Below the pieces are notes generated by a model that saw only the letters and a program-made list of their open reading frames with translations, was not told where the DNA came from and made no database searches. Of a stretch of DNA of 23,206 nt, positions 7,648-16,474 are shown piece by piece; position 1 is the first letter of the stretch, and each line of letters opens with the position of its first letter. The DNA is taken from positions 1 to 23,206 of the forward strand of contig CAYFVU010000054.1 in NCBI GenBank assembly GCA_964346645.1, given 5' to 3'. The position numbers and the translations under genes are program-made. Source of the stretch: CAYFVU01 sp964346645 (GTDB lineage Bacteria > Spirochaetota > Spirochaetia > DSM-16054 > Sediminispirochaetaceae).

Positions 7648-8381
7648 GATGAAAGGCGGAGTATTACGCTTCGCCCCTCGACGATCTCTATTAGCTCCAT
7701 GTCGAGAAGCTGCGCGAGTGTCTCGAAGGTCGCTGCCGAGTAGAAGCAGACGTGGGTCGGATCCTGCCGGTACCACCAAGAGGCGAAACGGCTGCGGTCA
7801 CCGTAGTGGAGGAGGGTCCGCAGCACGAGATGCCCGCCCGGTCGCAAGGCATCCCGGAGCCGCGCGAACTCCCTTCCCGGCTCGAAGAGGTGCTCGGCCA
7901 CTTCCACCGCCGTGACTGCGTCGAAACGGCCGTAAGCTCCCGCGACACCGCCGGTCTCGCCACCGGCATCCCTCGGATTCTGCGGCTCGGGAAATCCTGG
8001 TGCGAAGATTGGGTCGTAGATCTCCACCGAATAGCCGCGTGCACGCATGAGATCGGCGAAGACGGGTACGGGGCCGCTTCCGAAATCGAGCAGCCGAGCG
8101 GGCGGCGGCACATGCGGTGCAAGTGCCTCGTCGGCGAAGCCCTCGAGATATGCGACGTATCCCGCGTCATCGGCTGAGTTGTTGTGCTCGAGGTACCTCG
8201 CCCGCTCCTCTTCGAGCCGCGGGCGGGATGCCGGATCGAGGAAGATCAGATCGCAGTAGGGACAGCGATGATAGACGGACAACCGCGCCGAGCCCTCATC
8301 TATCCGCCACGTGTCAGAATGATCCAAGACATGAGTGCTGCATAACGGGCACAAATGTCCCCTTGATTCGAACTCCTTCAT
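7644..8381 (-). CDS. Zinc-ribbon class I SAM-dependent methyltransferase
   Basis: A 245-residue cytoplasmic protein. The N-terminus has two Cys pairs, CPLC (Cys11, Cys14) and CPYC (Cys40, Cys43), forming a probable zinc ribbon. A class I methyltransferase fold follows: SAM-binding motif I is LLDFGSGP (about 97-104), an acidic post-I segment is near EIYDP, and motif IV is near DAVTAVEVAEHL. The late region contains LRPGGHLVLRT, typical of Methyltransf_11/23-like enzymes. A GAGG ribosome-binding site precedes the ATG. The gene begins 21 bases after the prfC stop on the same strand, so the two are probably co-transcribed. The substrate is unknown; the translation context hints at RNA or protein, but similar enzymes act on many small molecules. 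Confidence 0.82.
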   Translation of the reverse strand: MKEFESRGHLCPLCSTHVLDHSDTWRIDEGSARLSVYHRCPYCDLIFLDPASRPRLEEERARYLEHNNSADDAGYVAYLEGFADEALAPHVPPPARLLDFGSGPVPVFADLMRARGYSVEIYDPIFAPGFPEPQNPRDAGGETGGVAGAYGRFDAVTAVEVAEHLFEPGREFARLRDALRPGGHLVLRTLLHYGDRSRFASWWYRQDPTHVCFYSAATFETLAQLLDMELIEIVEGRSVILRLSS

Positions 8382-8402
8382 TGGTCCTCAATCTCGCAAA
8401 TC

Positions 8403-10022
8403 CTACTCCCCCGAGGTGAAAAAGTAGCGAATTTTGGGAAAGTCCTTCATCGTGTGCTCGAGGAGCCAGCGGTTGCGGGCGAGGAAGACGAGGCGTCCCT
8501 CGCGATCGCGGGCAACCCTGTCGCCCTGGTAGCGCAGAAAGTGGTCCAGGGCGGCCTTGTCCTCTCCTTCGATCCAGCAGGCGCTCTCCCACTCGGCGTG
8601 CTCGAAGTGGCAGGAGGCCTTGTACTCGTGCTCGAGCCGGTAGCGGATCACGTCGAACTGCAGCGAGCCTACCACGCCGATGAGCTTGCTGCCGCTGTAT
8701 TCCATGGTAAAGAGCTGCGCGACGCCCTCCTCGGTCAGCTGGTCGAGCCCCTTGTTCAGCTGCTTCGAGCGCATCGGATCGTCGTTTACCACCCGTTTGA
8801 AGATCTGCGGGGCGAAATTCGGGATACCCGTAAATGATAGCTGCTCGCCCTCGGTGACGGTATCGCCGATGCGGAAGGTGCCGGTGTCGTGGAGCCCCAC
8901 GATGTCGCCGGGATAGGCGCTCTGGATGATCTCGCGGTCGGAGGCCATGAAGGCGGTGGGGTTGCTCGTCTTGTAGCTCTTGCCCGAGCGGACGTGGTGG
9001 TACTCGCGGTTGCGTTCGAAGACGCCGGAGCAGATCCGCATGAATGCGATGCGGTCACGGTGCTTCGGGTCGAGGTTGGCGTGGATCTTGAAGATGAGTC
9101 CGGTAAACTTCTCTTCCGTCGGTTCGACGGTACGGACCTCGCCCTCATCGGTCTTCGCCTCCCTGGGGAGGGGAGCCGGCGCGATGTCGACGAAGCAGTC
9201 GAGCAGGGCCTGCACGCCGAAGTTGTTCACCGCGCTTCCGAAGAAGACCGGGGTGGAACGCCCATCTTGGAACTCCTCCAGGTCGAAGGGGGGATAGACC
9301 TCGCCGATCAGTCCGATCTCCTCGCGCAGCGTCTCGGCGAGACTCCCCACTTCTTTGTCAAGCTCGGGGTTGTCGATACCGTCGAGGTAGGCTACCTCGT
9401 CGGAGGTGGTCCTGCCGCTGTGGCGAAAAAGAACCGCCTGCTCCTCGTAGAGGTTGTATACGCCTCGGAAGTCCCTGCCGCGGCCGATCGGCCAAGTCAT
9501 GGGGTTGATGGTGATGCCGAGCTCCTCCTCCACCTGGTCGAGCAGCTCGATCGGCTCGCGCCCCTCCCGGTCCATTTTGTTCATGAAGGTGATGATGGGG
9601 GTCTTGCGCATGCGGCAGACCTCGAAGAGGATGCGGGTCCGCTCCTCCACGCCTTTTACCGAGTCGATGACCATGAGGGCGCTGTCGACGGCGGTCAGGG
9701 TCCGGTAGGTGTCCTCCGAGAAATCGGCGTGGCCCGGGGTGTCGAGGAGGTTGATCTTCCTCTCCCGGTAGTCGAAACCCATTACCGATGTGGAGACCGA
9801 GATGCCGCGCTGCTTCTCCATCTCCATGAAGTCGCTCGTGGTAGTCCTGGTATTCTTCTTCGATTTTACTGCGCCGGCAGAGCGGATCGCGCCGCCGAAC
9901 AGGAGCAGTTTTTCCGTTATAGTGGTCTTACCCGCATCGGGGTGGCTGATAATGGCGAAATTCAGCCGTCGTGCCGTCTCCTCAGTCAGACTCGCGGGGC
10001 GGGTAGTCGATGTTGTGGGCAT
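8403..10022 (-). CDS. prfC: Peptide chain release factor 3
   Basis: A 539-residue translational GTPase, close to the roughly 530 residues usual for RF3. RF3 recycles RF1 and RF2 from the ribosome after termination. GTP-binding motifs are SHPDAGKTT (G1, 26-34), RGIS (G2, about 72-75), DTPGH (G3, 94-98) and NKMD (G4, 148-151). The RF3-type domains II and III follow, with a C-terminus ending DFPKIRYFFTSGE. I chose the ATG at 10022 because GGAGG (10033-10029) sits six bases upstream. The frame extends 18 codons further to 10076, but that extension would run through the promoter. The downstream neighbour is the methyltransferase gene. Confidence 0.95.
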   Translation of the reverse strand: MPTTSTTRPASLTEETARRLNFAIISHPDAGKTTITEKLLLFGGAIRSAGAVKSKKNTRTTTSDFMEMEKQRGISVSTSVMGFDYRERKINLLDTPGHADFSEDTYRTLTAVDSALMVIDSVKGVEERTRILFEVCRMRKTPIITFMNKMDREGREPIELLDQVEEELGITINPMTWPIGRGRDFRGVYNLYEEQAVLFRHSGRTTSDEVAYLDGIDNPELDKEVGSLAETLREEIGLIGEVYPPFDLEEFQDGRSTPVFFGSAVNNFGVQALLDCFVDIAPAPLPREAKTDEGEVRTVEPTEEKFTGLIFKIHANLDPKHRDRIAFMRICSGVFERNREYHHVRSGKSYKTSNPTAFMASDREIIQSAYPGDIVGLHDTGTFRIGDTVTEGEQLSFTGIPNFAPQIFKRVVNDDPMRSKQLNKGLDQLTEEGVAQLFTMEYSGSKLIGVVGSLQFDVIRYRLEHEYKASCHFEHAEWESACWIEGEDKAALDHFLRYQGDRVARDREGRLVFLARNRWLLEHTMKDFPKIRYFFTSGE

Positions 10023-10046
10023 TTTCTTCCTCCGATAAGTATTTAT

Positions 10047-10076
10047 AAGATAGCGAAAAATTGGGCTGAGTGTCAA
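10047..10076 (-). promoter_or_regulatory. Promoter of prfC
   Basis: Perfect TTGACA (10076-10071), 18-base spacer and TATCTT (10052-10047), with GGAGG and the prfC ATG shortly downstream. The -10 resembles that of the tRNA-Asp promoter (CATCTT). A short inverted repeat, CAGCT-GT-AGCTG at 10079-10090, abuts the -35. Confidence 0.55.
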
Positions 10077-10299
10077 TTCAGCTGTAGCTGTGATAAATCG
10101 GCAAATGGTACGTGATAAAGGAGAAATAAATTACGCAAGGTAAGAGGATTGTGGGTGATAATAAATAAAATATTATAGAAATAAAGTTTCATCGATATAT
10201 ATGCAAATATAATAGAATAACTCTTGATATATATACAAAAATTGACCAAACTATACAGAAATTGCACTCTAAAAAGCAACACCGGGCAAGGAGTGAGCT
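10077..10299. promoter_or_regulatory. AT-rich divergent control region between prfC and gltB
   Basis: This spacer is strikingly AT-rich against the G+C-rich genes on both sides. It holds two near-identical 14-mers (10194-10207 and 10226-10239, 13 of 14 bases equal, 32 bases apart). It also holds a perfect TATAAT (10208-10213) and TTGACC (10242-10247). No single hexamer pair has convincing 16-18 base spacing for gltB, so the start site is not assigned. I see no riboswitch-like fold or small gene. Confidence 0.55.
10194..10239. repeat. Two 14-bp direct repeats 32 bp apart upstream of gltB
   Basis: GATATATATGCAAA (10194-10207) and GATATATATACAAA (10226-10239) differ at one base. The 32-bp period is about three helical turns, which would put two bound proteins on the same face of the DNA. 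A regulator site is inference. Confidence 0.55.
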
Positions 10300-13200
10300 A
10301 TGGCCCAAAGACACGACCTCTACGATTCATCCTTCGAGCACGATGCCTGCGGCGTAGGCTTCATTGCCAACATCGACGGCAGCAAGAGCCACGACATCGT
10401 CGAGCAGAGCATCCGCATTCTTGTCAACCTCGAGCACCGCGGAGCCGTCGGCGGCGACATGAAGACCGGAGACGGTGCCGGGTTGTTGATGCAGATCCCC
10501 GACGCCTTCTTCCGCCGCGTGCTGCCCTTCGAATTACCTCCTGCGGGCAGTTACGGGGTAGGTTTCTTCTTTCTCCCGCAGGACGAGGTGAAGGCGGCAA
10601 GGGCCCGCGAGATCGTCGAGGAGAGCGCCGTATCCGAGGGCGGCAATCTGCTCGGACGCCGCGAGGTGCCGGTGTGCGAGGAGGCTCTCGGAGAGACGGC
10701 CCTCGAGGTCATGCCCCGGATGGAGCAGGCCTTCTTTTCCTTCGACGAGAGTGTCCCTCAGAACGGGGAGAGCGGCGGCGCAGCACATCGGTCTAATGGC
10801 TTCGATAACGAGCTGGCAGGAGATCGACTCGAGCGGCGCTTCTACCTCTTGCGCAAGGAGATGGAGAGGCGGGCCGCCGGAGCCGGACTGGGGATCGACG
10901 ACTTTTACATCAACTCCCTCTCGAGCCGCACCATCGTCTACAAGGGGATGTTCGTCTCCACCCAATTTACCGACTTCTACCCCGACGTAAACGCTCCGGA
11001 TTTCACCAGCGCCATCGCCCTGGTCCATCAGCGCTACAGCACCAACACCTTCCCCTCGTGGCAGCTGGCTCAGCCCTTCCGCTACATCGCCCACAACGGA
11101 GAGATCAACACCCTGCGGCGCAACACCAACAACATGGCCGCCCGTGAGAAGAGCCTCTCCTCGCCGGTATTCGGCGAGGACGTGGAGAAGCTGAAGCCGG
11201 TGGTAAACCCGATCGGCAGCGACTCGGCGATATTCGACAACGTATTCGAGCTGCTGGTGCAAGGCGGCAGGAGTCTCGAACACTCGATGATGATGATGGT
11301 GCCGGAGGCCTTCGGCACCCGCTACCACATATCAGAAGACAAGCGCCACTTCTACGAGTACCACGCGGCGATAATGGAGCCGTGGGACGGCCCGGCGGCC
11401 CTCGTCTTCTCCGACGGGCTGAGGATCGGCGCCACCCTCGACCGCAACGGTTTGCGCCCCGGCCGCTACCTCATAAGCCGCGGCGGCAAGGTTCTCCTCG
11501 CCTCGGAGGCAGGCGTCCTCGACTTCGCGCCGGAGGACGTGCGGGAGAAGGGGCGGCTCGCCCCCGGCCGCATGTTCATGGTCGACACCGTCGCCCGACG
11601 GGTGATAAGGGACAACGAGTTGAAGGCCTCGGTCTCCCGCGGCAAACCCTACCGGCGCTGGCTCGAGAAGAACCGCCTTGAGCTGAAGGGGCTCTTCGGC
11701 CTCCCGTCTCCGGCGGCTCTGGACAAGGAGACCCTATCGACTCGCCAGCGTGCCTTCGGCTACTCCCTCGAGGACATGCTCTACATCATCACGCCGATGG
11801 TCACCGGCGCCCAGGAGCCGATCGGCTCGATGGGAAACGACGCCGCCCCTGCGGTCCTCTCACAGCGGCCGCAGCTGCTCTACGACTACTTCAAGCAGAT
11901 CTTCGCCCAGGTGACCAACCCGCCGATCGACCCCTACCGCGAGAGCCTGGTCATGTCGCTGATGAGCTTCGTCGGCAGAGAGCGGAACCTCCTCGACGAG
12001 AGCCCGGAGCACTGCAGGCAGCTCAAGCTCGCCCATCCGATCCTGACCAACGACGACATCGGTCACCTGCGCAACAGCTACATCCCCGACTACGAGGTGC
12101 GCACCGTCTCCATCCTCTTCGACCGGCCCGCCGCCGGACAGGATCCCCCCTCTGCAATGGCGAAGGCGTTGGAGAAGGTCGGCAGGGAGGCCGAGCGGCA
12201 GATCGACGAGGGGGCCTCACTCATCATTCTCAGCGACCGCAACATAGACAAGAACCACATCGCCATACCTGCCCTGCTCGCCGTCTCGGGCGTGCACCAG
12301 TACCTCGTCGAGCGGGGCAAGCGCCACCTCAGCGGCCTGGTCATCGAGACCGGCGAGGCGAGAGAGGTTCACCACTTCGCCACCCTCGTCAGCTTCGGCG
12401 CCTCGGGCATCAACCCCTACCTGGTCTTCGAGTCGATCGTAGACCTGAAGAACCGCGGCTATCTTCCGCAGGAGATGAGCTTGGAGCAGGCATCGGAGAA
12501 CTACATCACCGCAGTCAAGAAGGGGCTGCTGAAGGTGATGTCGAAGATGGGCATCAGCACCATCCGCAGCTACCGCGGCTCGCAGATCTACGAGGCGATC
12601 GGTCTCAACTCGGCCTTCATCTCCCGCTACTTCTCGGGGACCTCGAGCAGGATAGAGGGTGTGGGGATCGAGACGATCGAGGCCGACACCCTCGCCCGGC
12701 ATGAGTCGGGTTTCCGCTTCGACGAGAAGCGGCTCGACCACCTCGACTCCGGTGGGCTCTACCGCTTTCGGCAGAGCTCGACAAAGCACCGCTTTACCCC
12801 GCAGGCGATCGTCAAGCTGCAGAAGGCGGTACGGCAGGGCAGCTATGAGCTCTTCAAGGACTACAGCGAGGAGATCAACGACAACGAGGAGAAGCTCTTC
12901 AGCCTCCGCGGCCTCTTCTCCTTCAGGGGAGGCGAGCCGGTGCCGATCGAAGAGGTGGAGCCGGAGGAGGAGATCGTGAAGCGCTTTACCACCGGCGCCA
13001 TGTCCTTCGGCTCGCTCAGCTGGGAGGCCCACACCACAATTGCAAGGGCGATGAACCGGCTCGGCGGCATGAGCAACTCCGGCGAGGGCGGCGAGGATCC
13101 GCGCAGATACGAGGCGCAGGAGAACGGCGACGTCCTCTCGAGCAAGGTCAAGCAGATCGCATCGGCCCGCTTCGGCGTGACCGACGAGTACATCGTGAAC

Positions 13201-14970
13201 GCGAAGGAGCTGCAGATAAAGATGGCCCAAGGGGCCAAACCCGGCGAGGGAGGGCAGCTTCCGGGCCACAAAGTAAATGACGAGATCGCAAAGGTCCGCT
13301 ACTCGACTCCGGGGGTCATGCTCATCTCGCCGCCGCCGCACCACGACATCTACTCCATAGAGGATCTGGCGCAGCTGATCTACGACCTCAAGCACGCTAA
13401 CACCGATGCGCGCGTCTCGGTCAAGCTCGTCTCCGAGGTTGGAGTCGGAACTATCGCCGCGGGGGTGGCCAAGGGCAAGGCCGACATGGTGCTGATCAGC
13501 AGCGGTGAGGGCGGGACCGGCGCGAGTCCCCTCTCCTCGATCCGCCACGCCGGCTCCTACTGGGAGCTCGGCCTCTCAGAGACCCAGCAGGTGCTCGTCA
13601 GAAACAAGCTGAGAGAGAACATCCGGGTGCAGGTGGACGGACAGCTGCGCACCGGCCGCGATGTGGTCATCGGCGCCCTGCTCGGGGCCGAAGAGTTCGG
13701 CTTCGGCACGGTGACGCTGGTAAGTCTCGGCTGCGTGATGATGCGCAAGTGCCATCTGAACAGCTGCCCCGTGGGGGTCGCCACGCAGGATCCCGAGCTG
13801 CGTAAGCGCTTCCGCGGGGAGCCGGAGCACCTGATGAACTTCATGCGCTTCGTCGCCCGGGAGGTGCGAGAGTTGATGGCGCAGCTCGGCTTCCGCAGCT
13901 TCGACGAGATGGTCGGCCGGGTCGACATGCTCGACCGCAGCGCCGCAGTCCGGCACTTCAAGGCCAAGGGGCTCGACTACAGCCGGATTCTCGCCCGTCC
14001 CGAGGGCTTCGGCAGCGTGCCTCTGCGCTGTAGAGCGCCGTTGCACGGTGTCGGTACGGTGCCGCGCGATTTCTCCGATCACCCGGATGCGAAACTGATC
14101 GAGGGGGCGCGGACCCTGCTCGACGGGGGCGGACGAGTGAGCGGCGAAGGCCTCCAGGCACCGAGCCCCGCTTCGGATGCAGCCGCGGTCCGCCTCTCCC
14201 TCGAGATCCGTAACCACCACCGCACCGTCGGTGCAAGCCTCAGCGCGGAGGTGACCCGGCGCTTCGGGGCCGAGGGACTGCCGGAGGACAGCATTACGGT
14301 GGACGTAAAGGGCTCGGCGGGGCAGAGCTTCGGTGCCTTCCTCGCGCCCGGCATCACCCTCAGACTCGAAGGGGAGGCAAACGATTACTTCGGCAAAGGC
14401 CTCTCCGGGGGCAAGCTGATAGTCTATCCGCCGGAGGGCTCCTCCTTCATTCCCCACAAGAACATCATTACCGGCAACGTCAACCTCTTCGGCGCGACTG
14501 GTGGAGAGGCCTATATCTACGGCATGGCCGGCGAACGATTCGCCGTACGCAACAGCGGGGCGATCGCCGTGGTGGAGAGCGTCGGCGACCACGGCTGCGA
14601 GTACATGACTGGTGGAGCGGTCATAGTTCTCGGAAGGACGGGGGTAAACTTCGCCGCAGGCATGAGCGGCGGGGTGGCCTACGTGCTCGACGAGAACCAG
14701 CTCTTCGACACCCGCTGCAATTTAGAGATGGTGGATGTGGAGCAGGTGATCGCCGAGGAGGACGAGGAGTTCCTCATGCGCTATATTCGGCGCCATTGCG
14801 AGCTCACCGGTAGCCGCCATGCGGCGGAGCTGCTAGAGGAGTGGCGGGAGTACCTTCCCTACTTCGTGAAGGTGATCCCCATCGACTACAAGCGGGCCCT
14901 CGAACGAATACGTCGGGAGCAGGTGAGCGAATCTGAGCACGTCGAACTGACCGAAGAGGTAGGAGGCTGA
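10300..14970 (+). CDS. gltB: Glutamate synthase, large (alpha) subunit
   Basis: A 1556-residue subunit of the NADPH-type glutamate synthase, slightly longer than the roughly 1480-1515 usual for bacterial GltB. It hydrolyses glutamine and passes ammonia to 2-oxoglutarate, making glutamate. A 16-residue propeptide precedes Cys17 (HDACGVGF), which becomes the N-terminal catalytic Cys of the class II amidotransferase domain (17 to about 435). A central domain (about 480-770) and the FMN-binding synthase domain (about 830-1230) follow. The [3Fe-4S] ligands are Cys1145, Cys1151 and Cys1156 (GCVMMRKCHLNSCP). The C-terminal GXGXG beta-helix domain spans about 1290-1490. AAGGAG (10288-10293) sets the start. 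The gltD start lies one base after its stop codon. Confidence 0.97.
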   Translation: MAQRHDLYDSSFEHDACGVGFIANIDGSKSHDIVEQSIRILVNLEHRGAVGGDMKTGDGAGLLMQIPDAFFRRVLPFELPPAGSYGVGFFFLPQDEVKAARAREIVEESAVSEGGNLLGRREVPVCEEALGETALEVMPRMEQAFFSFDESVPQNGESGGAAHRSNGFDNELAGDRLERRFYLLRKEMERRAAGAGLGIDDFYINSLSSRTIVYKGMFVSTQFTDFYPDVNAPDFTSAIALVHQRYSTNTFPSWQLAQPFRYIAHNGEINTLRRNTNNMAAREKSLSSPVFGEDVEKLKPVVNPIGSDSAIFDNVFELLVQGGRSLEHSMMMMVPEAFGTRYHISEDKRHFYEYHAAIMEPWDGPAALVFSDGLRIGATLDRNGLRPGRYLISRGGKVLLASEAGVLDFAPEDVREKGRLAPGRMFMVDTVARRVIRDNELKASVSRGKPYRRWLEKNRLELKGLFGLPSPAALDKETLSTRQRAFGYSLEDMLYIITPMVTGAQEPIGSMGNDAAPAVLSQRPQLLYDYFKQIFAQVTNPPIDPYRESLVMSLMSFVGRERNLLDESPEHCRQLKLAHPILTNDDIGHLRNSYIPDYEVRTVSILFDRPAAGQDPPSAMAKALEKVGREAERQIDEGASLIILSDRNIDKNHIAIPALLAVSGVHQYLVERGKRHLSGLVIETGEAREVHHFATLVSFGASGINPYLVFESIVDLKNRGYLPQEMSLEQASENYITAVKKGLLKVMSKMGISTIRSYRGSQIYEAIGLNSAFISRYFSGTSSRIEGVGIETIEADTLARHESGFRFDEKRLDHLDSGGLYRFRQSSTKHRFTPQAIVKLQKAVRQGSYELFKDYSEEINDNEEKLFSLRGLFSFRGGEPVPIEEVEPEEEIVKRFTTGAMSFGSLSWEAHTTIARAMNRLGGMSNSGEGGEDPRRYEAQENGDVLSSKVKQIASARFGVTDEYIVNAKELQIKMAQGAKPGEGGQLPGHKVNDEIAKVRYSTPGVMLISPPPHHDIYSIEDLAQLIYDLKHANTDARVSVKLVSEVGVGTIAAGVAKGKADMVLISSGEGGTGASPLSSIRHAGSYWELGLSETQQVLVRNKLRENIRVQVDGQLRTGRDVVIGALLGAEEFGFGTVTLVSLGCVMMRKCHLNSCPVGVATQDPELRKRFRGEPEHLMNFMRFVAREVRELMAQLGFRSFDEMVGRVDMLDRSAAVRHFKAKGLDYSRILARPEGFGSVPLRCRAPLHGVGTVPRDFSDHPDAKLIEGARTLLDGGGRVSGEGLQAPSPASDAAAVRLSLEIRNHHRTVGASLSAEVTRRFGAEGLPEDSITVDVKGSAGQSFGAFLAPGITLRLEGEANDYFGKGLSGGKLIVYPPEGSSFIPHKNIITGNVNLFGATGGEAYIYGMAGERFAVRNSGAIAVVESVGDHGCEYMTGGAVIVLGRTGVNFAAGMSGGVAYVLDENQLFDTRCNLEMVDVEQVIAEEDEEFLMRYIRRHCELTGSRHAAELLEEWREYLPYFVKVIPIDYKRALERIRREQVSESEHVELTEEVGG

Positions 14971-14971
14971 T

Positions 14972-16399
14972 ATGGGAGAGTTGAGAGGATTCTTGCACTA
15001 CGGAAGAAGAGTTTCGTCTTATCGCGATCGCGGCCGGCGAGTCGCAGATTGGAGAGAGGTCGTCGAGCGAATGCCTACGGATGCGCTGCGAGAGCAGGCG
15101 GCACGCTGCATGGACTGCGGCACTCCCTTCTGCCACTCCCTCGGCTGCCCGCTTGCCAATCTCATCCCGGAGTTCAACGACGCGGTCTACCACGGGCTGT
15201 GGGACGAGGCCTACGACCGGCTCGAGCTGACCTCAAACTTCCCCGAAGTCACCGGCCGGGTCTGTCCGGCTCCCTGCGAGAGTGCCTGCACCCTCGCGAT
15301 CAACGACGCGCCGGTCAGCATCAAGGAGATCGAGATCGCGCTTATAGAGAAGGCATTCGAAGAGGGCTGGGTCGTGCCCCAGCCTCCTAAGGTCGAGAGC
15401 GGCAGGAGGGTCGCGGTCGTCGGCTCTGGTCCCGCGGGGCTCTCGGCGGCCGAGCAGCTGCGGAGGATGGGACACCAGGTGGTCGTCTACGAGCAGGACC
15501 CTCTGCCCGGCGGACTTCTCCGCTACGGCATCCCGGAGTTCAAGCTCGAGAAGTCGATTATAGACCGTCGGCTCGATATCTACCTCCGGGAGGGGATCGT
15601 ATTCGAGTCCGATGTAACGGTGGGCGAAGACATATCGGCCCGGTATCTGCGGAAGAAGCACGATGCGGTAGTGCTGGCCCTCGGCTGCCGCGAGCCGCGA
15701 CGGGTTCCGGTGCCGGGCGATGAGCTGGAGGGAGTGCACTACGCCCTCGACTACCTCACCTCTTCGACGCGGGTACTGCACGGGGAGCTGCCGAGCCATT
15801 CACTCATCGACGCCTGCGGCAAGCGCGTTTTGATTCTCGGCGGCGGCGACACCGGAGCCGACTGCGTGGGCACGGCCAACCGCCAAGGGGCGGAGAAGGT
15901 CTATCAGTTCGAGATTCTCCCCAAACCCGTAGACTGGCAGGATGACTGGAATCCCGAGTGGCCAGACTTTCCCAGAGTACTCAGAACCTCCTCCAGCCAC
16001 GATGAGGGCTGCGAGCGGCGCTGGAGCATAAAGACCAAGAAGCTATTCGGCCGCAGCGTGCAGGTGGAGAAGGGGATCTTCTCCGAGGTAGAGTGGTATA
16101 AGGACGAGAAGGGCGCCTGGGCCATGCGCGAGCGGCCGGGTAGTGAGTTCAGCCTCGACATCGACATGGTAATCATCGCCGCCGGCTTCACCAACGTGCG
16201 GCACACACGCCTGCTCACCGACTTCGGCCTCGAGCTCGACTCGAGGGGAAACCTCGCCGTCAACGGCACCCATCAGACGACCGGCGAGGGGGTCTTTGCC
16301 GCCGGAGATGCGGTCAGCGGCGCCTCACTCGTAGTCAAGGCTATGAGCCAGGGACGCTTTGCCGCCGACATGGTGAATCAGTATCTCCGGACGATATAA
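14972..16399 (+). CDS. gltD: Glutamate synthase, small (beta) subunit
   Basis: A 475-residue flavoprotein that passes electrons from NADPH to GltB. The N-terminal domain carries Cys46, Cys49, Cys54, Cys59 and a second group, Cys98, Cys102, Cys106, for the two [4Fe-4S] clusters shared with the large subunit. The FAD-binding motif is GSGPAG (151-156) and the pyridine-nucleotide motif GGGDTG (290-295). The C-terminal GVFAAGDAVSGASLV closes the FAD site. AGGAGG (14961-14966), inside the end of gltB, is five bases upstream of the ATG, so gltB and gltD are translationally linked. The length matches the family. Pairing with GltB indicates the NADPH rather than the ferredoxin type of enzyme. Confidence 0.96.
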   Translation: MGELRGFLHYGRRVSSYRDRGRRVADWREVVERMPTDALREQAARCMDCGTPFCHSLGCPLANLIPEFNDAVYHGLWDEAYDRLELTSNFPEVTGRVCPAPCESACTLAINDAPVSIKEIEIALIEKAFEEGWVVPQPPKVESGRRVAVVGSGPAGLSAAEQLRRMGHQVVVYEQDPLPGGLLRYGIPEFKLEKSIIDRRLDIYLREGIVFESDVTVGEDISARYLRKKHDAVVLALGCREPRRVPVPGDELEGVHYALDYLTSSTRVLHGELPSHSLIDACGKRVLILGGGDTGADCVGTANRQGAEKVYQFEILPKPVDWQDDWNPEWPDFPRVLRTSSSHDEGCERRWSIKTKKLFGRSVQVEKGIFSEVEWYKDEKGAWAMRERPGSEFSLDIDMVIIAAGFTNVRHTRLLTDFGLELDSRGNLAVNGTHQTTGEGVFAAGDAVSGASLVVKAMSQGRFAADMVNQYLRTI

Positions 16400-16402
16400 T
16401 TT

Positions 16403-16431
16403 TTGCACTTTTCCAGACTATGGACTATAAT
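16403..16431 (+). promoter_or_regulatory. Promoter of the membrane protein gene downstream of gltD
   Basis: TTGCAC (16403-16408), 17-base spacer and perfect TATAAT (16426-16431), starting four bases after the gltD stop codon. The predicted start near 16438 leaves a leader of about 37 bases containing AGGAGG. This makes the next gene a separate unit and rules out its longer upstream TTG start. Confidence 0.75.
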
Positions 16432-16474
16432 TGAGAAAGAGTACGTACTCCATTATCACATAGGAGGTTTAGAA

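Noticed and set aside
10023..10076. 18-codon N-terminal extension of prfC
   Set aside because: It overlaps the likely promoter and lacks a ribosome-binding site, whereas the ATG at 10022 has GGAGG six bases upstream.
8889..10115. 408-residue plus-strand open frame across prfC
   Set aside because: Antisense to a fully recognisable RF3 with all GTPase motifs. The predicted product has no domain and the typical composition of a shadow frame.
12217..13548. 443-residue open frame on the minus strand inside gltB
   Set aside because: Antisense shadow of G+C-rich coding sequence. Its product is Leu/Val/Arg/Asp-rich with no recognisable domain, while the plus strand has an unambiguous gltB.
16403..16474. 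Longer start (TTG at 16403) for the six-helix membrane protein
   Set aside because: These bases hold the promoter (TTGCAC-17-TATAAT), and a GTG with AGGAGG lies downstream at 16475.
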